Assembly: GCA_949752735.1 (NCBI GenBank)
Contig: OX457047.1
Location: forward strand, 14,052,174-14,116,173
DNA length: 64,000 nucleotides
Direction: 5' to 3'
Source: Lumbricus terrestris
Taxonomy: Eukaryota; Annelida; Clitellata; Crassiclitellata; Lumbricidae
Below are positions 37,301 to 49,300 of the stretch, in pieces. Numbering within the stretch: position 1 is the stretch's first letter; each line of letters opens with the position of its first letter. The position numbers were made by a program, and so were the translations under genes. Below the pieces are notes generated by a model. It was given only the letters and a program-made list of their open reading frames with translations. It ran no database searches and had not been told where the DNA came from.

Positions 37301-40300
37301 CATGCACATCTATTTTAAGTTTACTTGCTTTGTCTAGTAGTAGTATTGTTCTGTCTATATAAGACTTAAACCATCTGCAGCCAGTTGTTGTTGCACTTGC
37401 AGCATTAATGTTCAGCTATCCACAGCTGATACAGGTTGTCTAATATAATGGGGAAGACTAAATATTAGCCCATGGATGCAGCTTATTTACTGATTGAGCA
37501 AACATTATGACATCCAGTGCTACACAGGATGTTCCTTTGTCATGTGCTAACACGTCTCTAGTGTCACCAGAGAATTGATGCAACCTCTCGATGCAGCTTG
37601 TGTCTTAACAGGTTTCTGTCCAATGACACTGAAGTGTATCACTGTTGCTTTCTTCATAAATCTTAAACATAATTGATATTTTATCTAATTCATTGTGCTC
37701 TAATTCAAGATAAACTCAGCAGAGGAACTTATTCTGCTTGTCATGCTATTACATGATTGCTGTAAATATATTGGACTTTTAGTGGGATATTATGTTTCGT
37801 TTTTTACAGGATGGCTGTGTTGGATTTAGATGAAGTTAAGAATATTCTCGATATGAAAATCAGGGAATATAACCAGCAATCTAAAAGGTTCTCGTCATTA
37901 TTAGTCAGTATCTCTATTCTTCAAAATGTCTCAGATGGAAATGTCCCTCGCATGATGATGGATTTCATGTACTTGAACTGTTTTCATATTCTGTGTAAAT
38001 AATTAATGTGATGAGATTTTGAATTAATGGTAGTCTCTGAAGTGGCAGATACTGTGTACTTAACATATTGGTGATCATCGTATCCAGTAATTTATAGAGC
38101 CAGCTTTGACTATTCAGAGACGCTTAATGGAGTAGAAATACAAATTCTTATATGAAAGGAATTGAGATTGACTGAGGAAGAAGGACACTTCTGGACGAGT
38201 GATTCTGCATAAGGGTGCAAAGTTCATGGCAACTAAAAAGGCAAGACTTTATTTGTTGGTAAGATTAAGGAAGTTATTTAACAGTAATAAGGATAAAATT
38301 CTTGGCTTTCAACTCTTCAGCAAAGTACTATTGATTGATTGATTGAATTATTGTAAAAGGTTTTTTGTTAATTATGACCTGAAGGTTCGGTGACAAACGA
38401 TTCAGCTCAGACATGTTATTCATCAGATTTTGAATGAAACACTTCATGAACTCAAGAGTTCAAGATTGAGTTTTTCTGCAGTTCCTTCAAAAGATTAAAG
38501 TCTGTTTATTGTTGTAGTTTTGATGGCATGAAGATACTGTGCAACAATTTCAACAAGATTATTGAGACACTTGTGTCTTTGGTATGTTTATTGAAGCAAT
38601 TGTTTCTTTGGTATGTTTATTGAAACAGTTGTTAATTTGGTATGTTTATTGAAATAATTGTTTCTTTGGTATGTTTATTGAAACAATTGTTTCTCTGGTA
38701 GGTATAATTACATGATTACCCGCAACTCAGATTCACATTTCGGTGTGGCCTTGCGGGCATTAAAAATTTATTTATGTAATAATAATATTGCTGACATAAA
38801 TGTGTATAGGAATCTGTGGATCAGATGCTGTAGATGTCAAGCTTATTATTTCCTTCTATGGTCAATTGTCATACTTAAATGCATTCATGATCAGATAAGG
38901 CTGACCGTTGCGTGTTGACCCATTTCATGTTGGATCAAATGCAAGTTACTTCAAAAGAAAGACATTGAATATTTTTCTTTGCTTATCTCATGTATTGTAT
39001 GATCAAGGTTTTGATGAAACAAGGAATGGTCCTAGTCTCAGTCTATTACTGAACCTTGTGCTCATGCACCGAAGCGATTCTTGTGCTCATGCACCGAAGC
39101 GATTCTTGTGCTCATGCACCGAAGCGATTCTTGTGCTCATGCACCGAAGCGATTCTTGTGCTCATGCACCGAAGCGATTCTTGTGCTCATGCACTGAGGT
39201 GATTGCTAGATTGGTTAGCATGGTAAACAATTCAAAACAGTTCCACTTGCTGTGCTACATGTGCTGATCTGCTTGTCTTTCCATTGATCATGATCTAGGC
39301 ATGATTTGACAATTTAAATTTTTTTTGTCTCATCTCTACTGTACAACAGTGTGCATTAAGGAGTGATTTTGTAATTCTTTCTTTGCTGTTTGACTACTTT
39401 TTATTTTGCTGCTAGTGGAAAGGAACGCACCGACTGCATGAGTTGCATCAGTTCCCATCAATCACCTTTCTCGAGCATGTGATGAAAAGATGCTACAAGA
39501 ATTGTACTAGGAACTCCTCTTCTGCTTTGCAGGTAACTAGGGTGACACGCAGAAGCCTTTGTTGGTTTTCTCAATTTTTCTCTGACTTGGGTAAACCATT
39601 TCTTCATTGCGCCAGGAATTTATTGTCTTTACCAACTGTTGTGAAACACCAATTTCAGCGCATTTCAGGAATATACCATATGTGAATCTGGGGCTCGAAG
39701 CTCGTTGCTAGATATTGTGCTAGCAGCTGAAATAGGCGAGATGGGTCACGAATGTAGAATATTCTTCAATTCAGGAGATAGCTATGAATTTGCCATAACC
39801 TGTGAAGTAGTAAACCGATTTTGATGCCATTTGCATTATTTTATTCAGAATATATTCCATCACTGACCATCAAAATTGCAGATTAATCCATTGGTGGTTT
39901 CTGACGATTTGAGGACATGAATATTCTTAAACTTTTTATTCAATTTTCTCACCATAAACTAATGAAAGGTTCAAACGAGTATAACTTTAGTTAGAATAGG
40001 GACATTCTCATTCTGTAAAAAGCATTTTAAGCAGAGCCATTGCAGCATATGACTGAATAAAAAGGTCAGAAATCGACATGTGATGACGGGTTTTGAAACC
40101 CTGTGTCACATATATCTTATAAATTTTTCAAATGAATTTATTATGTGAGTTATTTTGTCAGACATTGTCACACAGAGATTTAATCACTTACGTAGAAACT
40201 GAGAATTTCAATTGAAGCTTGTCTTCTGTTCTTTCAAAGGTTTTTGACAAGAAGGCGTTCCATGTCATCGACGCATTATTTAAACACTTTCAACTAACTG

Positions 40301-43300
40301 AAGATGATGTTCTCACTGAAATTAACTCTGGTATGCTGGATATGTTAGTTCTTATTAAATGTCATCAATTTTGCACTCGTTTGTAGCTGTTCCTTCGGAT
40401 TTTGACATGCACTCACTTGCTTGAAGCATGATATGACGCTTCAGTTGGCGATCGAAGGGTGCCAGAACCCAAAGCAAAGCAGTATCTTGCAAACGGTGTG
40501 TAGGGCAAAATGAGCGCCTTTCTTTGCGTCTGAAGCAGGTCCTGGCTGTACAATTTCAAAGTGGATGTAGCCAAAACGATAATTGTAATAAAAAATTTGC
40601 CTTTGAAGTGGATGAAAAGTTATGAGACTAACAGTGAGGTGACATGAGACAAAAGTATAAATTAATAGTAAATACTTTAAGTATATCCTGAAACTGTTGA
40701 AAATATATAAAAAAGGCAGTGAAGTCCAACTAGTGCATCAACATGCCAAAACATAACATGCGAGAGCAGCACCTATCAGTCTCATGTTTTGTTCCATAAT
40801 AATGATAATACACATTCACTTTCCACAGAGCGATTGGAAAAAAGATTTGCGGGCAGTTGCGTGATTGATTGATGGCATCTCCAGATTCTTATTGTAATGT
40901 TACTCTTAAAATTGTTACGTTGTCCTTTCAATAGAGACCCGCTGTAGGCCCTCCTAACCTTGTAGCAGTTCTAAATCATGATTAGACAGAGTGGTTTTAA
41001 AGGAATTGTGGGAAAGGAAATAAAGGAATCAGGAACTCACATCATGGGCAAATAGGATTGGAGACATGTTGAATGAAGACAATATTAGTCTGCAAGGAAT
41101 GGCAGCTGTTGTTGTGTGAGGCTGTTATGAAAGAGAATGGTTTCATGCATCATGTTTGCACACATTTTCTGGAATGTACGATGTATCTTGCTAATTGTGC
41201 CAAAGAATTTATTATGTCATAGAAAATAACTGACATAATAAATTAAGAATAAAATGGATCTGATGCTGATAATATATGGTAGTGTTGTTGCATGTAAGAC
41301 TGCACAGGTGTTTGTTGATAAAACAATAAATTGGCTGGCAAAGTGCAGATAAATTATACCAATTGAATGTGTTTTACGTTGTTGCTGGTATTCTGGTGAC
41401 CCAAGTGTTTGCCAACCACTGTCATGAGCATCTGCACAGTCTGTTTTTGAAGATTTTACTTGGATGATGTTTAAATCTTGTTAATGGCACTAGAGACATT
41501 GTGAGATGTGTTATTTTATATCTATTCCTGTCTTGATATGTTTCTGTTGTTGTTTTTTTTGGGGGTTCGTAGCTCAGTTGAGAGAGTGCTGGTCGTTAAA
41601 CTGAGTGTCATCCACGCAACCCGGGTTCAAGCCTCGCTCATGGCATTAATTTATTAAAGTTTCTGTTAGCTGCCATTGGCGCTTTGCTGTTGTGTTGTTT
41701 GACTCTGGTTGTGCTGAAAATAAGATAGCCCTTTCCACTTCTGGCTTGGCCGACCAGGAGTGATCCAGTACTTAGGCTATTAGTGTTAAGCTACCGAACC
41801 CACTGCTGTAAAGCTGACCTGCGTGTCGAGCTATACTGGGCCGTATTTCGTATAACCTGTACAGGTCTGTAATCATTCTGCGGTTTGTCAGATTGACTCA
41901 TTAAATGAAGATTATTATTGTTATTATTCTGTACTAGGCTCGGGATCTGTCGTTCTTCAGCTATCAGCCAGCAGTTCCTGTAAATGCTGCTATGGCATTG
42001 CTGCTTCTAACACTGATCTGGCTTCTGAATCTGAAGTGAGTGCCGTATATTACAACGGATACTCTAAGGTTTAATTATAGACATCTGTGTACTGATGTGG
42101 AACATCTTAATCTCTGATTCTTTCTTGTAGTCATGCTTTGGGGTTCAGTTGCGTAAAATGTTGAATTCCCTCTGATTTTAGGTAGTCATGATGACTTTAG
42201 GATGAACAAATTCTAGTTATTAAATTGATTTCTTTTATTGAGGACTTTTTCTGCTATGTGAGAATACTTTAAATTTCTCTCACAACCTGAGATGGTCGTA
42301 TAATCATTCTGTTGATAAATTAGGCACCACGGGTTAAGAACTGCCTGATGACTTGGGCATTTATCACAAATTGCCTATTCTGTTGCCACCATGGGTAACA
42401 GAACAATTACCCCTGTGCCAATTACCCCTCGGACATTTCCCACCCCCAGACAATTGCCTCCATGCTAAAAGAATAGCCAAACATCAACTCAGTGTTAGAC
42501 AGAACAGACTTGCCACACAAAGACTAATTATTAATAACTAATTATTAGGCAGTTTTAGGGGGAAAAGTCAAGTACTGATGAAGTACATTCATGGACATTG
42601 AAAGAGTGAAAGAGTGATCAAATCTCTGACTGGTAACCCATCACAACCTCCTGCAAAGACATATCCTGACACCAACGCAAGCTTCGCAAGGATTCTGACC
42701 ATCATTCAGAACTTCAATGAGACGCGGTGTTATTGACTATAGATGTGAAGTAGCTCACAAATAAGAATTGTTTCTGTTTAAGTTGGTTAAACTCGGTAGC
42801 ACTAATCAACATATTCTTTAATGCATTTCATTCCACTTAGTGACGTTGCATGGTTCTCTAATAATATTGTATGTCTAATAAATTAATATATAAACTGAAT
42901 GAATATTTTGCATTATAATCATAATTATGCAACTAATATGTCGGTACAGGTATTTCATCTCTAACACTATGTTGTTGATGTTTGGTCATTCTTTCAGCAT
43001 AGCGGGTGGGTGGGGGGTAATTGTCGAGGGGTAATTGTCGACGGGTAATTGTCCTAGAACCCCCACCATGTGACTGAATATAAAGACTGGTCATCCAATG
43101 TTTTGTTATAGACCTGGTAATTTTCTCTGTCATGTTGTCTATTATTTGTATGATGCTCCTTTACACAAATTCTGAGTGCATGATTTTGTATGTATCAGCT
43201 TGCATTTACTTTCAATGTTTATTTTTGGCATTGTAAACAACCTTTGCAATGGCCAGTACAGCATGAAATTGATGACTCACTCATTCATGGCACATGTGGC

Positions 43301-46300
43301 TATTCCTTCTGGTTTGTTGAGGTTGGGAATGTACGTTTCTGGGTAGGTTTAAATATGCTATAAAAATCCAATGAATTTGTAAATGAATAGCTGAATATCG
43401 TTAGGTAATTTGTGTTTTAGATAATTCTTAATGTTATTTTCAGCACATGGCAGCAGAATTTGTAAAGTGGATGGAATTCTATGGAAAAGATTACACAGAA
43501 TTCCGCTTGTACCACGAGGATTTAACGTCCAATGATATGCTGAAACTCATTTCAGACTCAACGTATGTGTGGTTATTGATTTCTTTCTGAAATTATATTA
43601 ACTTCTTAAAATACTTGTTTCAAGTGTAGCTGAAGCTTTTCTTCATGTTCATGTGATAAACTTTTACGAGTCTATGAATATACTGTTACAGGTTGTTGTC
43701 TCAAATTATATGGTTTAAGATAAACAAAATCAATCAATCAATCAATGGATCAATATGTTTAATTTGCACTGTATTTGGAAATTGGACTTGAAAAAAAGAA
43801 GTCATCCACAGCCGCTAAAGAACACAGAGAAAATACACTAAATGTACTTTTTCTGGTGATGAGAAATGAAATGGCTGACATAGGGCCAAAGCATTCACAT
43901 AATGACACGTATCGGTATACTGACAAATTATAATTATATAATGAATAGCACGAACGAATAACCAAAACCAAATTTACAAAATACTAATTCTGAAAATGTG
44001 ATACTTGGCCATATTGATACCTTTTTGATGTACATAGCAGATGTCATTTCCACCTTTCTGGGTAACCTTAAAAATACTAGTAAGCAGTTGGACCTGAGTA
44101 TTTCATGGATGAGATTTTGTCCAAAAGTATCTGGTTTCACGTTGCTTTAACAGAGTGAGTCTTTCCAGATGAGCCATAAATTTTGTTAGTTATTGGTCAG
44201 ATTATTGCCTCTGTTGATGACGATTCATGCCCTACAGTAGACACAGTAACTGACCTAGACATGTGCTTGGGTTTGGAATGGTGAATTTTCGGTAGGCACA
44301 TTAGCTGACACCAGTTTCTTTCTTGTTTAGAGTTATCTTTCTGAAAGATCTTAACGTAGGATCAGAAATGGAAAGCAAGGTAAGCACATGGCATCTTCAC
44401 CGTTGTTGTCTTTGTTGTTAATGTTATTATCGTTGTTATTGTTACTGGCATTCAACACTGAAGGTCCTTAGTAGTTCCTGCTTATGGAACATGTTCTTTT
44501 GCAGCACACTGTCCTGTGTCTCCTGCGTCATAAGGCAATCCTTAAGTCACTACTTGTCCTTGCTTTCATCCACTTCAATGTTCTCATCTTCTTTTTGTTG
44601 CTCACTTGTGTCTGAAAAAGACCAAACAACAATTTGGTTAAGTACTGGATTTTTTCGCCTTGTTGTATGATAATTCTAATTTTTGAAGTTTTCAGAAAAC
44701 TATTCTTATATTTTTAAAAGTTGTTTGTGGAGACTGTGCAATGTATTGTTATGTTGAGGAAAATGGTAAGATAATGCTAACTGTTCATCTAGACAGCTAG
44801 AGAGTGAGAAATATGCTTGTAAGTGATCACTGCACGGGATCTATATCCATACCTACAGCATTCACATAAATTGTACAGGATGAGGTAGCTGATTGGTTAC
44901 TGCATAATATGTGTCTTGTTACATGGAGAGCATCGGTTGGAGCCTCTTCACCAAGTTCATTACTGTGTAGGGACCTGGTAGACTTTACTCTGTGCGCTTC
45001 ATGCTCAGTCATGTGGCCATGTTGAGCTAAATTAAATATCTGACAACATTCCGCTCATGTTGTAAGGGTGTGCGATTTTGTTAAATCCTTTGACTGATTA
45101 AATGTGATAAAGAAATGGTCAGAGTTGTAAGGAGGTGGCAATGATGATTATTATGTCTTTATTTCTTAATAGATTTCGTTCATCTTTTCCCAACTGAACG
45201 AAAGCAGTCGAATCATTTCCTTGGAGGATTGTTCTCAACTGTTCAGTAGGTTAAATTATTTTTAAAAATCTCTTTCAAGATTATCTGGATATGTTAGTTA
45301 TTATTTATTTATATTTAGATGCTCTGAGGTACTTCATTCCCCCAGGGACTTAGAGATTATTATTATTTCTGGAATAGACATCTGTTGGGTTAGGTCTCGT
45401 CTTCAGGGTGTGAAGAATTTTAAGTTGAAAGCAGATGGACAGACGTTAAAAAACAAAGATTGTTTCACGTCTGTCCTCGCTATAGAAAAGATGTGGCTGC
45501 CAATTTCATTGATGAAGTCTGCGACTGTGGCATCTCACGCTAAGTATTTATATTATTATTATTTTTATTATTTCTAATGTTATTATTGTTGTTAATCGGA
45601 TACTTATATCACTTTTTTACGAATTCATGTAAAATTTTTGGACATAGAGACATGTGCTACAGATGTACTCGTAGGTATATATTTAAAGACAGTTCATCTG
45701 GTGAGTGAATTAAATGGATGAACATTATCAAAGGTCATCAGCGACTGTGCATGTAGTGATTAAATGGTGATCAATATGAGAGAAAGCAATGAAGCAGACT
45801 ACAGTAGAATTTAGCAAGGGAACATCACCATTGATTGAATTACAGAGAACAGGCTGCGACGAGTTGTAAATATTAAAATGATTCAACACTCGTCTTTTCT
45901 TTTCAGCGTTGTCTTTTCCTTTGCCAACACCGACCGCTAGGGTCTACAAGCACATTATATAAGAAAATTCACTATTAACTATCACCTATAGTCCATAGGT
46001 CTATATCGCAAATATCACCTATTGTTCATAAGTCTATCCATATAAATGACGCAACTTCAATAACTAATTGCACAGTATTCCCCTCTACCATTTCCTTTGT
46101 CAATTAGTTTAAATTCACATTGTTCCAATATAAAATGTCAGTACATTCTTCACTACAACTAATATCATATATATATATATATATATCTATAATTCATCAA
46201 ATTCAAATATCATTCATTTACTTGCTTCATTAAATGCAAATAACATTCACTTACTTCTCCCTAGCCTGAATGTCTGCTCAACTTCACTTCAGCAGATCCT

Positions 46301-49300
46301 TCTTGTCGACTGAACTCCTTTCAACAACGCCCCTTGTAGGCCTAACTTTGCTCATCCCTTCTTCTGGTCACGTAGGCTACGCTCACGTACGCTTGACCTT
46401 CGGGCGACTTAACTGCGCTTGTTGTAGCGCTATATTTATATCCGCTACACTCCTCCCTCTTTTCCTAGAGAGACCTCAGATTCTCTCGACAGCTACTTAT
46501 TCTGTAACTAAATTATCGCGCCTGATTTCTGAATAACTAACTTCTAATTACTTCTTCTTTAACGGACAATCACCCCCGATTTCTCAACAACTACTTTTCT
46601 TTACTTAGTCACACTTCATTTCTCAATACTTACTTCCACTACAATCACACCTGGTTTCTCAATAACTGCCTCTACTTTAACCAAGAGTCACTAAAAGTCA
46701 GTTAAAATAAAAATCACAATTGAATACCCCCGGTGCACTTTCCGATCTACTTAAATCAAATTCACTTATTTGGTGCTTCTTCTATGAGGAGACAACTTAA
46801 CTATTTTCATAATACATAATTATGCACATCCGATCAAACAAAATATTATAATCCCAAAAGTAGACAATTTCTAAAGCACCAATAAACAAATCAACTCCCT
46901 AACATAAAAACAGTTTTTTTATATCTGTCTTTTTTTAACTTAATTAAAAGATCATACGAACACACACTACGTCTCAAATAATCGGCTCCAATGTTATCCT
47001 TCCCCTTTATCGCTCTGATTGTAAAGCGATAAGGCTGCAAGGAGAGGGCCCACCTCATTAATCGTCCATTTTGGTACTGGGACTTTCCCAAATATTGAAG
47101 AGGCTGATGATCCGTCTCCAGTATAAAATGACGACCATACAGAAATTCCTGGAACTTTGTTATCCCCCAAACAATTGCGAGACACTCTTTTTCAATGGTA
47201 GAAAACCTTACCTCCCTTGGGAGCAATTTCCTGCTAATAAAAGCCACTGGATGTTTAAATCCCTCATCGCCCTCCTGAAGCAGGACCCCACCAATTCCTT
47301 CATTACAAGCATCTGTCTGTAAAATAAAACCCCGACTGAAATCAGGCAACTGCAAGATAGGAGGGTGGGCCACAAAATACCTCAAAGTCCCAAATGCCCG
47401 GTTTTGAGCTAATCCCCACTCAAGTTTATTAGGCGTCCCTTTCCTGATTAAATCGGTCAGTGGAACAGCAATGGCCGCAAAATTGGGAATGAATTTCCGA
47501 TAGTATCCCACCAGACCTAAAAAGGACTGCAGTTGTTTTTTCGTTAGGGGTCTACCAGCCGAAAGGATTTTATTGACTAATTCCGGATTAGGTTCCAAAG
47601 TGTTTTTTCCCACTCTGTGTCCCAAAAACCCAATCCATGTCCTCCCAATCTCACACTTTGAAGGTCGTAACACCAAATTGGCTCCCCGCACACGCTCAAA
47701 GAACCCCTTCAACGCAGACAGATGCTCCTTCCAATCTTTTGTATGACATAACACATCATCAAGGTAGTTATTTAAGCCCGTTAAACCTTGCAACAATCTT
47801 CGCATAATTCTTGAAAATGTAGCGGGAGCATTTACCAGACCAAAAGGCATGACCCGGAACCGGAAAAGACCCCTATGGGTAATGAAGGTAGTCAAATCTT
47901 TATCCTTTTCCCCCATTGCTACTTGCCAATAACCTTTGCTTAGGTCAAATTTTGAAAAGACCCGGTCTTCTGCCAACCCAGCAAAAATTTCCCCGGCATT
48001 TGGCATCGGTTCCGGATCAAAAATCGTAACGTTATTCAATTTTCGAAAATCTATACACACCCGGGTACTTCCATCGGGTTTTTTCACCAACACCATAGGG
48101 GAGGCATAGGGGGCTTGCGACGGCTCGATCACCCCCAACTCCATCATCTCATCCAATTCCTTCTCTACCACATCCCTCATGGCATACGGTAAAACATAAG
48201 CCTTGCTTTGAACAGGGTTATCCGTCGTCAACTTAATTTCATGTTTTTCCAAATTGGTAACTTTTGGAACGTCCGTGAAAATATCCCGGTAAGTGTACAG
48301 CAATTTCATCACTTCATCCTTCTCTTCTTCTGGTAAGTCCGGATCAATTTTAACGTCCCGATACGTCTCGGTACCTCTCTTTGGCCCCAAAGTCATGAGT
48401 GGTTCTCCATCTTCGTCATCCGACTCGAGGACCGCGGCATTAAGGATCTCGAAACCTTGCCCTACATCCTCTTTTTCACGTTCGTGATAAAGTTTTATCA
48501 GATTCGCATGTACCGTCCTCACTCTACTCGGAAGTTGTATCCTGTAGTCGTGTTCAAACACGTGCTCCACGACCTCAAAGGGTCCCTGCCACTGCATGAG
48601 AAGCTTATTGCTATTTGTCAACTTCACCTCTGGCTGTAATTCCTCCTTAGTCCACAACTCCTTTAAAATTGAAACTGGTCCTCTGACCGATCGTCCATAC
48701 AACAACTCAAACGGAGAGAAACCAAGGCTCTCTTGAGGAACCTCCCTATAAGCAAAGAGCAACGCGGCAATATACCGGTCCCAGTCTTTAGGTCTTTCCG
48801 CGCACATTTTCCGAAGCATTGATTTCAACGTCCCGTTAAACTTTTCGACCAGGCCATTACACATCGGATGGTACGGAGTCATTACTAATTGTCGAATCGA
48901 CAACAATCGTCCTACTTCTTTCATGGTCGCCGACACAAACTGTGATCCCTGGTCACTCAACACCTCTCGAGGCACGCCCATTCTGGTAAAGATGTCAAGT
49001 AGAGCCTCTGCAACCGACTCTGTCGTTATCTCTTTAAGAGGTGTCGCCTCGGGGTATCTTGTTGCATAGTCTACAACCGTTAGGATGTAACGATTTCCTC
49101 TTTCAGACGGAGGCCGAATGGGACCAATCAGGTCCACTGCCACTCGTTCAAACGGAGTATCTATGATTGGCATTTTATCCAATGGCACCCTCGGTATTCT
49201 GCCTTTAGAAATCGTACGTTGACAGGCATCACACGATTGACAAAACCTTGCCACATCACCCTGAAGCCCGGGCCACCAAAAACTCATTGTTATGCGGTCC

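Noticed and set aside
41566..41645. Functional tRNA gene
   Set aside because: A and B boxes are present, but the acceptor and anticodon stems do not pair properly and a SINE body and ATT tail follow.
46270..46536. 88-codon plus-strand frame duplicated at 54407-54631
   Set aside because: It lies in the LTRs, on the strand opposite to the element's genes, and is duplicated simply because the LTR is.
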